Below are positions 33,290 through 47,193 of a DNA stretch of 64,000 bases, one piece after another. A program made the translations under genes and the position numbers. Origin of the DNA: Ewingella sp. CoE-038-23 (GTDB lineage Bacteria > Pseudomonadota > Gammaproteobacteria > Enterobacterales > Enterobacteriaceae). The DNA lies in assembly GCF_040419245.1 (NCBI RefSeq), contig NZ_JAZHOH010000001.1:744001-808000 (forward strand), in the 5' to 3' direction. Numbering within the stretch: position 1 is the first letter of the stretch; each line of letters begins with the position of its first letter. The notes under the pieces were generated by a model. It made no database searches. It saw nothing but the letters and a program-made list of their open reading frames with translations, and was not told the origin of the DNA.

Positions 33290-34267
33290 ATGGCACAACA
33301 AGTACAACTCACGGCGACCGTGGCCGAATCGCAACTCGGTCAACGTTTAGATCAGGCTTTGGCCGAATTGTTCCCTGATTATTCACGATCTCGCATAAAA
33401 GATTGGATTTTGGAAGATCGGGTCCTGGTCAATGGCAAGAAAGTCTCCAAACCAAAAGAAAAAGTGTTGGGTGGCGAGGCTATCGCAATCGACGCGCAAA
33501 TTGAAGAAGAAGCGCGCTGGTTGCCACAAGATATCGCACTCAACATCGTCTATGAAGATAACGATATTTTGGTTATCAATAAACCCCGAGATCTGGTTGT
33601 GCATCCCGGCGCGGGCAATCCAGACGGCACGGTATTGAATGCGTTACTGCATCACTATCCGGAAATCATGGACGTGCCGCGCTGTGGCATCGTGCACCGT
33701 CTGGACAAAGACACTACCGGCCTGATGGTGGTGGCGAAAACCGTTCCTGCACAAACTCACTTGGTTGACGCGCTGCAAAGACGTGAAATCACCCGTGAAT
33801 ATGAAGCCGTTGCCATCGGTACGATGACAGCTGGCGGCACGGTAGATGAGCCTATTTCACGCCACTCCACCAAGCGCACGCACATGGCCGTTCACCCTAT
33901 GGGTAAACCTGCCACCACGCATTACCGCATCATGGAGCATTTCCGTGCTCATACGCGTCTGCGTCTGCGTCTGGAAACGGGCCGTACTCACCAGATCCGT
34001 GTGCACATGTCGCATATCAACCACCCGCTGGTGGGCGATCAGCTTTACGGTGGCCGTCCGCGTCCACCGAAAGGTGCGTCAGAAGAGTTTATCTCCATTC
34101 TGCGCGGTTTTGATCGTCAGGCTCTGCACGCCACCATGCTGCGCCTGTTCCACCCAGTGACCGGTATCCAGATGGAATGGCATGCGCCACTACCACAAGA
34201 TATGGTCGATTTGATCAATGCACTCAAGGCTGATACCGAAGAGTTCAAGGATCAGATGAACTGGTAA
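33290..34267 (+). CDS. rluD: 23S rRNA pseudouridine synthase RluD
   Basis: Makes pseudouridines 1911, 1915 and 1917 in helix 69 of 23S rRNA, important for ribosome assembly. An S4 RNA-binding domain (about 17-75) is followed by the catalytic domain with HRLDKDTTGLMVVAK, which contains the catalytic aspartate. It is 325 residues. Its stop overlaps the pgeF start by one base (TAATG). Confidence 0.97.
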   Translation: MAQQVQLTATVAESQLGQRLDQALAELFPDYSRSRIKDWILEDRVLVNGKKVSKPKEKVLGGEAIAIDAQIEEEARWLPQDIALNIVYEDNDILVINKPRDLVVHPGAGNPDGTVLNALLHHYPEIMDVPRCGIVHRLDKDTTGLMVVAKTVPAQTHLVDALQRREITREYEAVAIGTMTAGGTVDEPISRHSTKRTHMAVHPMGKPATTHYRIMEHFRAHTRLRLRLETGRTHQIRVHMSHINHPLVGDQLYGGRPRPPKGASEEFISILRGFDRQALHATMLRLFHPVTGIQMEWHAPLPQDMVDLINALKADTEEFKDQMNW

Positions 34268-35004
34268 TGCGCGATTTGATTCTGCCCCAATGGCCGCAGC
34301 CTGCATCGGTGCGGTCTTGTGTCACAACGCGTCATGGAGGCGTTAGCCTGCCTCCTTACGACTCTTTAAATTTGGGCCTTCACGTCGGTGATGATCCCAA
34401 GTCAGTCCTTACTAACCGCCAGCGCCTGATCGAATTTGCCGAACTTCCCACCGCCCCGCACTGGATGGAGCAGGTACATGGCACGCAGGTTATTCGCCTC
34501 ACCCAAAACACTTCCCAAGAAATCACTTTAGTTGCCGACGCGGTTTATACCCAAGAGCCGGGCGTCGTTTGCTGTGTAATGACGGCGGACTGCCTGCCGG
34601 TGCTGTTCACCACCAAGTCGGGTGATGAAGTGGCGGCGGCTCACGCCGGTTGGAGAGGACTGTGTGCGGGAATTCTCGAAAATACCCTGGCTGAGTTTGC
34701 TGCCGAGCCAACTGACATTATGGCTTGGCTCGGACCTGCAATTGGGCCGCAGCAGTTTGAAGTTGGGGGAGAAGTTCGCGACGCTTTCATGGCAATCGAT
34801 CCTCTAGCCGCTCAGGCTTTTGTGCCTAAAGGGCAAAAATTCTTGGCTGATATCTACCAACTGGCCCGTTTGCGTTTACGCGCGAGCGGCGTGACTGACA
34901 TCTATGGTGGAGAGTTCTGTACTGTAAGCGACAGCACAAAATTTTACTCTTACCGCAGAGAGGTTACGACTGGCCGGCTGGCAAGTTTAATTTGGCTGAT
35001 ATAA
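34267..35004 (+). CDS. pgeF: Peptidoglycan-editing factor PgeF (YfiH, laccase-domain)
   Basis: A cytosolic amidase-like enzyme of the DUF152 family that in E. coli removes wrongly incorporated L-serine-containing precursors from peptidoglycan synthesis. Metal/active residues are visible in TADCLPV and HAGWRGLC, with ARLRLRASG later. The length is 245 residues. It is translationally coupled to rluD. Confidence 0.93.
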   Translation: MRDLILPQWPQPASVRSCVTTRHGGVSLPPYDSLNLGLHVGDDPKSVLTNRQRLIEFAELPTAPHWMEQVHGTQVIRLTQNTSQEITLVADAVYTQEPGVVCCVMTADCLPVLFTTKSGDEVAAAHAGWRGLCAGILENTLAEFAAEPTDIMAWLGPAIGPQQFEVGGEVRDAFMAIDPLAAQAFVPKGQKFLADIYQLARLRLRASGVTDIYGGEFCTVSDSTKFYSYRREVTTGRLASLIWLI

Positions 35005-35068
35005 CCTATTGAATCAAGACGATCCACGGACGCCTAACGTTGTACTCAATTTATACTGGCAAGATAAC

Positions 35069-35097
35069 CTTGAAAACGTGAGGGTTGACCTCATCTA
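35069..35097 (+). promoter_or_regulatory. Heat-shock (sigma-32) promoter of clpB
   Basis: CTTGAAA (35069-35075), 14 bases, then CTCATCTA (35090-35097), close to the sigma-32 consensus CTTGAAA/CCCCATnT. It lies about 40 bases before clpB. Confidence 0.75.
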
Positions 35098-35134
35098 ATC
35101 TCCAGTAGCAATTTTGTTCAGTATTGGAGGTGTT

Positions 35135-37708
35135 ATGCGTCTGGATCGTCTTACTAGTAAATTCCAGCTTGCCCTCGCCGACGCCCAGTCTCTCGCACTT
35201 GGGCGCGACAACCAGTTTATCGAACCTGTTCACCTGATGAGCGCTCTGCTTACTCAGGAAGGCGGGACCGTTCGTCCGTTACTTACCGCTGCCGGGATTG
35301 ATACCCCGAAATTGCGCACGGACGTCGAACAGGCTCTGGGGCGACTGCCGCAAGTTGAAGGTACCGGTGGTGATGTTCAACCATCCAGTGAACTGGTACG
35401 CGTTTTAAATCTTTGTGACAAGTTAGCGCAGCAACGCGCAGATAAATTCATTTCATCCGAACTCTTTGTACTGGCCGTTCTTAAAGATCGCGGTAGCTTG
35501 ACCGATCTGTTGAAAGCCAGCGGGGCAACGGTTGAAAAAATCAGTACAGCAATAGATCAAATGAGAGGTGGTGACAAAGTGGATGATCAGGGTGCTGAAG
35601 ACCAGCGTCAGGCTTTGAAAAAATACACTATTGATCTGACCGAGCGCGCGGAGCTTGGCAAACTCGACCCGGTTATTGGGCGTGATGAAGAGATTCGCCG
35701 CACCATTCAGGTATTGCAGCGTCGTACCAAAAACAACCCCGTTCTGATTGGTGAGCCGGGTGTAGGTAAGACCGCCATTGCCGAAGGCCTGGCCCAGCGC
35801 ATCATTAATGGTGAAGTGCCGGAAGGCCTGAAAAACAAACGCGTGCTTTCTTTAGATATGGGCGCGCTGGTGGCCGGTGCGAAATATCGCGGTGAATTCG
35901 AAGAGCGTCTGAAAGGCGTGCTGAGCGATTTGGCCAAGCAGGAAGGTAATGTCATCTTATTCATTGATGAATTACACACCATGGTTGGCGCGGGTAAAGC
36001 TGACGGCGCGATGGATGCCGGTAATATGCTCAAACCTGCGTTGGCGCGCGGTGAACTTCACTGTGTTGGTGCCACTACGCTCAATGAGTATCGCCAGTTT
36101 ATTGAGAAAGACGCCGCACTGGAACGTCGTTTCCAGAAAGTGTTTGTGGCCGAGCCATCTGTAGAAGACACCGTCGCCATCTTGCGTGGCTTAAAAGAGC
36201 GCTACGAGCTGCACCACCACGTGCAGATCACTGACCCGGCCATTGTGGCGGCCGCGACCCTGTCGCATCGCTACATTTCGGATCGTCAGTTGCCCGATAA
36301 AGCCATTGACCTGATTGACGAGGCGGCTTCCAGCATTCGTATGCAGATGGACTCCAAGCCAGAGGCCCTTGACCGTCTGGAGCGCCGTATCATCCAGCTG
36401 AAACTGGAACAGCAGGCGCTGAAGAAAGAGTCAGATGACGCCAGCGTTAAGCGTCTGGAGATGCTTAATACCGAGCTTGATCATAAAGAGCGCGAATTCT
36501 CCGAGCTTAATGAAGAGTGGAAAGCCGAGAAAGCTTCGCTGACCGGGACTCAGAACATCAAGTCCGAGCTTGAACAAGCCAAGATAACGCTCGAACAAGC
36601 GCGCCGCGTCGGCGACTTGGGCCGCATGTCTGAATTGCAGTACGGCAAAATTCCAGAATTGGAAAAACAGCTGGCTGCTGCCACTCAGGCCGAAGGCAAA
36701 ACCATGAAGCTGCTGCGTAACCGCGTAACGGATGTTGAGATTGCCGATGTGTTGGCGCGCTGGACCGGGATTCCGGTGGCCAGAATGCTGGAAAGCGAGC
36801 GTGAAAAACTGCTGCGCATGGAAGATGAGTTGCACCAGCGCGTGATTGGCCAGAATGAAGCTGTAGAAGCTGTTTCCAACGCCATTCGCCGTAGCCGTGC
36901 AGGGCTTTCCGACCCGAATCGCCCAATTGGCTCATTCCTGTTCCTTGGGCCAACGGGTGTCGGTAAAACCGAGCTTTGCAAAGCCTTAGCGACTTTCCTG
37001 TTCAACAGTGACGACGCTATGGTGCGTATCGACATGTCCGAGTTTATGGAGAAACACTCCGTATCGCGGCTGGTGGGTGCACCTCCAGGCTATGTCGGTT
37101 ATGAAGAAGGTGGCTATTTAACAGAAGCGGTTCGCCGCCGTCCTTACTCCGTCATTTTATTAGATGAAGTAGAAAAGGCGCATCCGGATGTCTTCAACAT
37201 TCTGTTGCAGGTTCTGGATGATGGCCGCTTAACCGACGGGCAGGGTAGAACGGTCGATTTCCGTAATACCGTGGTGATCATGACGTCGAACCTAGGTTCG
37301 GACTTGATCCAGCAGCATTTCGGGCAGGCAACCTACGCGCAAATGAAAGAATCGGTAATGGAAGTGGTCACACACAACTTCCGCCCTGAATTCATTAACC
37401 GTATAGATGAAGTTGTCGTGTTCCATCCGCTGGGCCATGCGCATATCAAGCACATTGCGCAAATCCAGTTGGAGCGTCTTTATAAGCGCCTCGAGGAACA
37501 TGGCTATACCGCCACCCTGACCGATGCGGCTCTGGAGCTGTTAGGCAACACTGGGTTTGACCCGGTTTACGGTGCTCGTCCACTGAAACGCGCGATTCAG
37601 CAGGAAATTGAAAACCCGCTGGCTCAGCAGATTCTGTCCGGCAAGCTGATTCCGGGTAAACCGATCACGATTGATGTGGAAAATGACCATATCCTCGCAC
37701 GGCAATAA
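35135..37708 (+). CDS. clpB: ATP-dependent protein disaggregase ClpB
   Basis: A hexameric AAA+ chaperone that with DnaK recovers proteins from aggregates after heat shock. It shows an N domain (1-145), AAA-1 with Walker [10 protein letters not shown] near residue 206, the coiled-coil middle domain (about 410-520) and AAA-2 with GPTGVGKTE near 605. The start [11 protein letters not shown] (ggaggt upstream) gives 857 residues, as E. coli. Codon 149 is GTG with an agaggtgg site before it (35579-35581), the internal start that makes the short ClpB form in E. coli. Confidence 0.97.
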   Translation: MRLDRLTSKFQLALADAQSLALGRDNQFIEPVHLMSALLTQEGGTVRPLLTAAGIDTPKLRTDVEQALGRLPQVEGTGGDVQPSSELVRVLNLCDKLAQQRADKFISSELFVLAVLKDRGSLTDLLKASGATVEKISTAIDQMRGGDKVDDQGAEDQRQALKKYTIDLTERAELGKLDPVIGRDEEIRRTIQVLQRRTKNNPVLIGEPGVGKTAIAEGLAQRIINGEVPEGLKNKRVLSLDMGALVAGAKYRGEFEERLKGVLSDLAKQEGNVILFIDELHTMVGAGKADGAMDAGNMLKPALARGELHCVGATTLNEYRQFIEKDAALERRFQKVFVAEPSVEDTVAILRGLKERYELHHHVQITDPAIVAAATLSHRYISDRQLPDKAIDLIDEAASSIRMQMDSKPEALDRLERRIIQLKLEQQALKKESDDASVKRLEMLNTELDHKEREFSELNEEWKAEKASLTGTQNIKSELEQAKITLEQARRVGDLGRMSELQYGKIPELEKQLAAATQAEGKTMKLLRNRVTDVEIADVLARWTGIPVARMLESEREKLLRMEDELHQRVIGQNEAVEAVSNAIRRSRAGLSDPNRPIGSFLFLGPTGVGKTELCKALATFLFNSDDAMVRIDMSEFMEKHSVSRLVGAPPGYVGYEEGGYLTEAVRRRPYSVILLDEVEKAHPDVFNILLQVLDDGRLTDGQGRTVDFRNTVVIMTSNLGSDLIQQHFGQATYAQMKESVMEVVTHNFRPEFINRIDEVVVFHPLGHAHIKHIAQIQLERLYKRLEEHGYTATLTDAALELLGNTGFDPVYGARPLKRAIQQEIENPLAQQILSGKLIPGKPITIDVENDHILARQ

Positions 37709-37737
37709 TTCGTTTTTTAGCGGTTAGAAGCCTAATT

Positions 37738-37771
37738 AAGAGGCCCAAAGCTAATTTGGGCCTCTTTTTTG
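37738..37771 (+). terminator. clpB terminator
   Basis: A 10-bp stem gaggcccaaa / tttgggcctc with a 5-base loop and a T6 run. Confidence 0.9.
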
Positions 37772-37842
37772 TTTGTTTTTCGCCCAAAATGGGCGGTTTT
37801 GTTGAAAAAAAGAACGGTCAGTAATTAATTTGAAATTAGGGG

Positions 37843-37870
37843 TTGCGGCCTTCTGAGAACTCCCTATAAT
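37843..37870 (+). promoter_or_regulatory. rrn P1 promoter
   Basis: TTGCGG (37843-37848), 16 bases, TATAAT (37865-37870) and a GC-rich discriminator gcgcctcc. This is the usual rRNA P1 architecture sensitive to ppGpp/DksA. The AT-rich upstream stretch (37801-37840) may act as an UP element. Confidence 0.85.
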
Positions 37871-37950
37871 GCGCCTCCACTGACCGGGAACAACGACTGA
37901 GAAGTCGCTCGGTGAGGAAGATAAAGAAGACGATTCGAATGAATAATCTC

Positions 37951-37978
37951 TTGACTCTTCAGCGGGAAAGCGTATTAT
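37951..37978 (+). promoter_or_regulatory. rrn P2 promoter
   Basis: TTGACT (37951-37956), 16 bases, TATTAT (37973-37978), then ctgcctccc. It lies 108 bases after P1. Confidence 0.85.
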
Positions 37979-38016
37979 CTGCCTCCCGCGTTACCGAGAG
38001 TTTTCCGGTAACCAAC

Positions 38017-38028
38017 GCTCTTTAACAA
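38017..38028 (+). promoter_or_regulatory. rrn leader boxA antitermination site
   Basis: gctctttaacaa matches the boxA element bound by NusB/NusE. A second copy lies in the 16S-23S spacer at 40042-40053. Confidence 0.85.
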
Positions 38029-38191
38029 TTTATCAGACAATCTGTGTGGGCACTCACAAGACGATATCAGCCACTCCGGTGGCAAAAAATATCAAGTCTT
38101 AAAGAGTGACCAAGCAGTAATTCATTTAGTTGAATTATTACGAAAGTTAATTTTTGAGCACCGCTTCACGAGTTGAAGCAAATCGAACTTT

Positions 38192-39734
<1,543 letters not shown>

Positions 39735-39877
39735 CCTAAAGATACGCATTGTGCAGTGTCCACACAGATTGTCTGATGAAATTAATGAGCAAGAGCACCT
39801 GTTGATGCAGTAAGGGCAACCTTACGCTGATGCGAAAAGTGCCAGGGCACGAAAGTGGGCTGGTACGGAATTTTCGT

Positions 39878-39953
39878 GTCCCCATCGTCTAGAGGCCTAG
39901 GACACTGCCCTTTCACGGCTGTAACAGGGGTTCGAATCCCCTTGGGGACGCCA
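39878..39953 (+). tRNA. gltW: tRNA-Glu (UUC)
   Basis: A 76-nt tRNA with anticodon TTC (cctTTCacgg) and encoded CCA, in the 16S-23S spacer. The Glu-type spacer is that of E. coli rrnB, rrnC, rrnE and rrnG; gltW is the rrnG copy, consistent with clpB upstream. Confidence 0.96.
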
Positions 39954-40183
39954 TTCCGATAATGTGTGAAAGACATTATCACCGGTTCTGACGAACCAGA
40001 ATACCTTAAAGATGACTCTCACGAGTCGTGTTTAAGATATTGCTCTTTAACAATCTGGAACAAGCTGAAAATTGAAACGACACAGCTGAAACTTATCTCT
40101 CCGTAGATGTACTGAGATAAGGAGTACCCTGTGTTGAGTCTCTCAAGACTCGCAAACCGAAGTGAAACACCTTCGGGTTGTGA

Positions 40184-43090
<2,907 letters not shown>

Positions 43091-43208
43091 ACAACACCGA
43101 AGGTGTTTTGGTCTGAGAGACGAGACGAGATTTTCAGCGAAGTTCCGAGATTGGTTCGTATGGCGAAGGAGGGTGAAAGCCTGATAACGCGGTGCGGATA
43201 ACAGAATT

Positions 43209-43328
43209 TGCCTGGCGGCACTAGCGCGGTGGTCCCACCTGACCCCATGCCGAACTCAGAAGTGAAACGCCGTAGCGCCGATGGTAGTGTGGGGTCTCCC
43301 CATGCGAGAGTAGGGAACTGCCAGGCAT
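43209..43328 (+). rRNA. rrf: 5S ribosomal RNA
   Basis: 120 nt from tgcctggcggc to ctgccaggcat, with closing stem and the typical ccgaactcagaagtgaaac loop region. Confidence 0.97.
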
Positions 43329-43452
43329 CAAATTAGTAAATCTGCTGAATAAGCGGATAATTAAAAAGAACGTGTTCCTTTTCCCCTGACAAGGAAAGAT
43401 AACAGGAACAAGCTTATACCAGACGATTTCTGGCGTAGGTGAAAGAACCGGT

Positions 43453-43529
43453 GGAGCGGTAGTTCAGTTGGTTAGAATACCTGCCTGTCACGCAGGGGGT
43501 CGCGGGTTCGAGCCCCGTCCGTTCCGCCA
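43453..43529 (+). tRNA. aspU: tRNA-Asp (GUC)
   Basis: 77 nt, anticodon GTC (gcctGTCacgc), encoded CCA. It is the distal tRNA of the rrn operon. In E. coli aspU follows rrnH and lies next to dkgB. Here a 16-kb segment separates tRNA-Asp and dkgB. Confidence 0.96.
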
Positions 43530-43539
43530 CTTATTGCAT

Positions 43540-43571
43540 AACCCTGAATCGAAAGATTCAGGGTTTTTTGC
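43540..43571 (+). terminator. rrn operon terminator
   Basis: An 11-bp stem aaccctgaatc / gattcagggtt with a gaaa loop and a T6 run, directly after tRNA-Asp. Confidence 0.92.
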
Positions 43572-43889
43572 ATTTAGATTCTTACAACTATCCATGTTTA
43601 ATTAATCTAATTCTCCAAATTCCGCATTAAATATCGCTTCAGGTTACCTTCAAACAATAAAAAGTAGATACCCTATATAGAATATCTACTTATGAATACT
43701 TTAGGTTTATTGATTTTATTGAACCGCTAACTGGATCTTGATGTCTTTATCGAGATTGGCAATCCAGCGATTATAATTATTGTGGATCATGCCATTTTTA
43801 GCATTTAAGTTAGTGCTATCCACATATTGAATACTATATTGCGTTGATGAGTAATTGATTTTTATATGAGTGCTGAAATCACGTTTAGC

Positions 43890-43897
43890 CAATTTTG
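43890..43897. repeat. IS1 target-site duplication, copy 1
   Basis: caattttg directly flanks the IS1 end at 43898 and is repeated at the other end (44666-44673). Confidence 0.92.
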
Positions 43898-43912
43898 GGT
43901 AATGACTCCAAC

Positions 43913-44416
43913 TTACTGATAGTGTTTTATGTTCAGATAATGCCCGATGACTTTGTCATGCAGCTCCACCGATTTTGAGAACGACAGTGACTTCCTGCCC
44001 AGCCTTGACAGATGCTGCCTCAGATTCAGGTTATGCCGCTCAATGCGCTGCGTATATCGCTTGCTGATAACGTGCAGTTCTCCCTTCAGGCGTGATTCAT
44101 ACAGCGGCCAGCCATCCGTCATCCATACCACGACCTCAAAGGCCGACAGCAGGCTCAGAAGACGCTCCAGCGTGGCCAACGTGCGTTCACCGAATACGTG
44201 CGCCACAACCGTCCTCCGTATCCTGTCATACGCGTAAAACAACCAGCGCTGGCGTGATTTAGCGCCGACGTAACCCCACTGTTCGTCCATTTCCGCGCAG
44301 ACAATCACATCACTGCCCGGTTGTATGCGCGAGGTTACCGACTGCGGCCTGAGTTTTTTAAGTGTCGTAAAACCGTGTTGAGGCCAACGCCCATAATGCG
44401 TGCACTGGCGCGACAT
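43913..44416 (-). CDS. insB: IS1 InsB (transposase part of InsAB')
   Basis: 167 codons, the catalytic part of IS1 transposase ([36 protein letters not shown]). It is expressed by a -1 frameshift from insA at the AAAAAAC site (minus strand, 44353-44359), giving InsAB'. The frame is intact. Confidence 0.94.
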   Translation of the reverse strand: MSRQCTHYGRWPQHGFTTLKKLRPQSVTSRIQPGSDVIVCAEMDEQWGYVGAKSRQRWLFYAYDRIRRTVVAHVFGERTLATLERLLSLLSAFEVVVWMTDGWPLYESRLKGELHVISKRYTQRIERHNLNLRQHLSRLGRKSLSFSKSVELHDKVIGHYLNIKHYQ

Positions 44417-44610
44417 CCGACGCCATTCATGGCCATATCAATGATTTTCTGATGCGTACCGGGTTGAGAAGCGGTGTAAGTGAACTGTAGCTGCCATGTT
44501 TTACGGCAGTGAGAGCAGAGATAGCGCTGATGTCCGGCAGTACTTTTACCGTTACGCACCACGCCTTCAGTAGCTGAACAGGAGGGACAGCTGATAGAAA
44601 CAGAAGCCAC
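44335..44610 (-). CDS. insA: IS1 InsA (N-terminal zinc finger/HTH protein)
   Basis: 91 residues with a C2C2 zinc finger (ISCPSC...YLCSHC) and helix-turn-helix region. It binds the IS ends and represses the IS promoter. It overlaps insB, and the A6C slippery stretch lies near its end. Confidence 0.94.
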   Translation of the reverse strand: MASVSISCPSCSATEGVVRNGKSTAGHQRYLCSHCRKTWQLQFTYTASQPGTHQKIIDMAMNGVGCRASARIMGVGLNTVLRHLKNSGRSR

Positions 44611-44665
44611 TGGAGCACCTCAAAAACACCATCATACACTAAATCAGTAAGTTGGCACCATTACC

Positions 44666-44673
44666 CAATTTTG
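44666..44673. repeat. IS1 target-site duplication, copy 2
   Basis: caattttg, identical to 43890-43897, directly beyond the other IS1 end. Confidence 0.92.
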
Positions 44674-45080
44674 CATCAATAACGCCATCCTGCACTGGGG
44701 TCATTGACCAGCCGCGCTGTGCGCCTGCGATGAGAATCGCCTTGCGCACCTGCTCCAGAGAGTGTTGCAGAGCAATAGTTTCTCTTACGTTATGAATTGG
44801 CGTAAGGGTTGAGCAGCCGCTGAGCAAACACGCGACGACAACCGACGCTAAAATTGTATTAGAATATTTCATAATTTATTCTCATTAAATTATTAGAAAC
44901 TCTCTTGAGAGTTAATTTTTTTTGCTGTGTTGGCCGATACCTACTAATACTAAATAGTTAATGAGAATAATTAAAACAGCTCATTACCATTTTCGTTTGG
45001 CTAAAGTTAACAACCTTAAACAATCATTCAACCTTTTCGGCTTATTCCGGTATTTCAGCTGTTTTGACCTATTGTGCTAA

Positions 45081-45111
45081 TTTACAGATGAAACTTGTCA
45101 GGTTATATAAT
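45081..45111 (+). promoter_or_regulatory. Candidate promoter of the polyene cluster
   Basis: A perfect TATAAT (45106-45111) lies about 40 bases before the first gene. The best -35 (TTTACA, 45081-45086) is 19 bases away, so the promoter is weak or activator-dependent. The 277-base AT-rich gap 44873-45149 also contains an aactctc/gagagtt hairpin followed by T8 (about 44899-44924). Confidence 0.45.
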
Positions 45112-45149
45112 AAAGTTCCGACCTCCGAAATGTTGAGATGCAGAAGTGT

Positions 45150-45866
45150 ATGAAATACTCATTAGATATCCTGGACTGGCAGGCAGTTGCGTCTGGTCTA
45201 CGCTCTAAACAGCAGTGGAATCAATGGGCATCGCATGAGTCTGCACCAGGTTTTACTCAAACTTTAGAGAAAAGCCCGCTGATCCCCATGATGTCTGAGC
45301 GACGGATGAGTCCACCGAGCCGCGCAGCCGTTGAGGCGGGTCTAACACTACTCGAAACTCATCAGGTAGATGCTGCAATTTTTACCAGCCAGCACGGTGA
45401 ATTGGAGAAAACATTTAAAATTCTGCAAACCCTGTCGCGAGAAGGGGAGGTATCGCCAACCGATTTCTCCACCTCGGTTCATAATACGGCGGCAGGTTGG
45501 TTGACCATTATTAGTAAAAACGCCTTACCTATCACTTCTCTGGCTGCGGGGCTAGATAGCTTCCAACAGGGGATGTTAGAAGCACAGGCCATGCTACTTA
45601 CCGGTATGGAGCGCGTGCTGCTTATTGATTTTGACGGTCTGGTTCCTGACCTCTACTCACCGCCAAGTGGAGAGCCTTTCTATCCTTACGCCGTGGCGCT
45701 ATTGCTGGCAAAGGGGGATGCTTTCAGTTGCCAATGGCAGGGGAGTGACCATGGAGATGAGGCACTGCCGCAAAGTTTGCAGTTTTTACGCTATTGGCTG
45801 CGCGCTCAGAACGAATTTTGGGTTAACGCGGGCGCTCATCGCTGGGCTTGGAAGCGCCGCTCGTGA
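45150..45866 (+). CDS. apeC: Ketoacyl-synthase-like chain-length factor (APE cluster)
   Basis: A 238-residue protein of the short Ketoacyl-synt_2 type found at the head of aryl polyene clusters. It covers only the N-terminal half of a thiolase fold. The place of the catalytic cysteine is occupied by SVHNTAAGW, so it is unlikely to condense by itself and may pair with a true KS as chain-length factor. An in-frame ATG at 45138 would add four residues. It overlaps the next gene (GTGA). Confidence 0.75.
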   Translation: MKYSLDILDWQAVASGLRSKQQWNQWASHESAPGFTQTLEKSPLIPMMSERRMSPPSRAAVEAGLTLLETHQVDAAIFTSQHGELEKTFKILQTLSREGEVSPTDFSTSVHNTAAGWLTIISKNALPITSLAAGLDSFQQGMLEAQAMLLTGMERVLLIDFDGLVPDLYSPPSGEPFYPYAVALLLAKGDAFSCQWQGSDHGDEALPQSLQFLRYWLRAQNEFWVNAGAHRWAWKRRS

Positions 45867-46642
45867 ATGAAACTTATCAGAAAGCACATTGGCTAAATCG
45901 CGTTTGGCGCTGGACAGCCACCGGCTTCTTTTTTGGCATTTTCGGAATTGGCGGATTAGCACTCTCCCTAATCTGGTTTAGTCTGTTGCGGCTATTTATC
46001 CGCCAGCCTGAGAAATTGCATCGCCTGACGCTGCAGAGCATCCGCTACAGCTTCCGCTTCTTCTTGAGCGCGCTGCGTGGCGTTGGCGTGTTGGACTATC
46101 GCTTTATCGGCATTGAGAAGTTTGAGCAGGACGCCGGATGCCTAGTGGTTGCTAATCACCCCAGCCTGTTAGATTACGTGTTCCTTGCGTCCTGCATGCC
46201 GCGCTGTGATTGCATTGTAAAACAGGCTTTGTTGAGTAATCCGTTTGTTCGCGGCGTGATCCGCGCCGCTGGCTATCTGGTTAATGCCGGTTCGGAGGAG
46301 TTGATGTTAGCCTGCGAGGCGCGTTTAAAGATGGGGGGCACGCTGTTAGTGTTCCCGGAAGGGACGCGAACCGTTGTCGGGAAGCCGATGGCGTTGCAGC
46401 GAGGCGCCGCCAATATCGCGCTCAGAGCACATTGTGATATCAGGGTGGTGCGTATCTCCTGTACCCCGCCCATGCTGACCAAACAGGGCAAATGGTATAA
46501 CATTCCGCCGACTAAACCGCAGTTCATTATTTCTGTAGAAAACAAGTTCAGTGCCGATAAGTTCATTGATGAACACGACCTTTCTCCTGCTTTGGCAGCG
46601 AGACGTTTGACGCACCATTTACGGTCAGAGTTGACGCGGTAG
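45863..46642 (+). CDS. Lysophospholipid acyltransferase-like protein (APE cluster)
   Basis: A PlsC-family membrane acyltransferase with the HX4D motif in NHPSLLDYV and FPEGTRT. An N-terminal hydrophobic segment (about 20-45) would anchor it to the inner membrane. The start is GTG overlapping the preceding stop, with ggaag upstream, giving 259 residues. In APE clusters this enzyme is thought to move the polyene acyl group to a lipid acceptor. Confidence 0.82.
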   Translation: MNETYQKAHWLNRVWRWTATGFFFGIFGIGGLALSLIWFSLLRLFIRQPEKLHRLTLQSIRYSFRFFLSALRGVGVLDYRFIGIEKFEQDAGCLVVANHPSLLDYVFLASCMPRCDCIVKQALLSNPFVRGVIRAAGYLVNAGSEELMLACEARLKMGGTLLVFPEGTRTVVGKPMALQRGAANIALRAHCDIRVVRISCTPPMLTKQGKWYNIPPTKPQFIISVENKFSADKFIDEHDLSPALAARRLTHHLRSELTR

Positions 46643-46667
46643 TCATTAAAATAACGAGAAATAAGTC

Positions 46668-46925
46668 ATGGTTCCTTTAAGTAACGAAATCAAACTCCTC
46701 ATTATTGAGACATTGAATCTCGAGGGGATGACCCCTGAGGAGATCGACACCGCTTCGCCGCTGTTTGGTGACGGTCTGGGACTGGACTCCATTGATGCTT
46801 TAGAACTTGGGTTAGCTTTAAAGAATAAGTATGGATTGGTTCTCTCTGCAGAGAGTCAGGAAATGCGCGCGCATTTTTATTCGGTAGAGACCCTCGCTAA
46901 ATTTATTTCTGAACAGCGTGGTTGA
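46668..46925 (+). CDS. apeE: Acyl carrier protein 1 (APE cluster)
   Basis: An 85-residue ACP with the phosphopantetheine serine in GLGLDSIDALEL. It carries the growing polyene chain. It is paired with a second ACP 9 bases downstream. The assignment of E versus F follows gene order. Confidence 0.88.
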   Translation: MVPLSNEIKLLIIETLNLEGMTPEEIDTASPLFGDGLGLDSIDALELGLALKNKYGLVLSAESQEMRAHFYSVETLAKFISEQRG

Positions 46926-46934
46926 GAGAGACGT

Positions 46935-47189
46935 ATGCAGAAGCAAGAGATTTATCAAGAAATTAGAGTACTGCTGGTGAAACTGTTCGAGCTTGATGAA
47001 GATGATATCAAGCCAGAATCAAGACTGTATGAAGATCTGGATTTGGACAGCATCGATGCGGTCGATCTCATCGTGCATTTGCAGAAAACCACGGGTCGAA
47101 AAATCAAACCTGAGATGTTTAAGTCGGTGCGCACCGTCCAGGATGTGGTTGACGCCATCGGCCAACTGCTCGAATCAGAACCGCAGTAA
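46935..47189 (+). CDS. apeF: Acyl carrier protein 2 (APE cluster)
   Basis: An 84-residue ACP with DLDLDSIDAVDL, the 4'-phosphopantetheine site. Its sequence differs clearly from the first ACP, which suggests separate roles in loading and extension. Confidence 0.88.
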   Translation: MQKQEIYQEIRVLLVKLFELDEDDIKPESRLYEDLDLDSIDAVDLIVHLQKTTGRKIKPEMFKSVRTVQDVVDAIGQLLESEPQ

Positions 47190-47193
47190 GAGA

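Larger units (their letters stand above)
43898..44665 (-). mobile_element. IS1: IS1-family insertion sequence
   Basis: Exactly 768 bp, the canonical IS1 length, with imperfect terminal inverted repeats (ggtaatg...ccaacttactgat at both ends). It carries insA and insB' in overlapping frames and is flanked by an 8-bp direct repeat. The perfect duplication and intact frames point to a recent insertion. Confidence 0.97.
43716..44872 (-). pseudogene. Lipoprotein gene interrupted by IS1
   Basis: The 5' part (44666-44872) encodes a lipoprotein signal ending LLSGC (cysteine 20) and 69 codons up to ...VIDAKL. The 3' part (43716-43889) encodes the next 57 residues, with the recognisable SIQYVDSTNLN and NYNRWIANLDKDI segments. 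Removing IS1 and one copy of the 8-bp duplication joins them in frame as 126 codons. Similar small enterobacterial lipoproteins exist; I do not know a function. The 5' part could still make a truncated lipoprotein that ends within the IS end. Confidence 0.9.
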
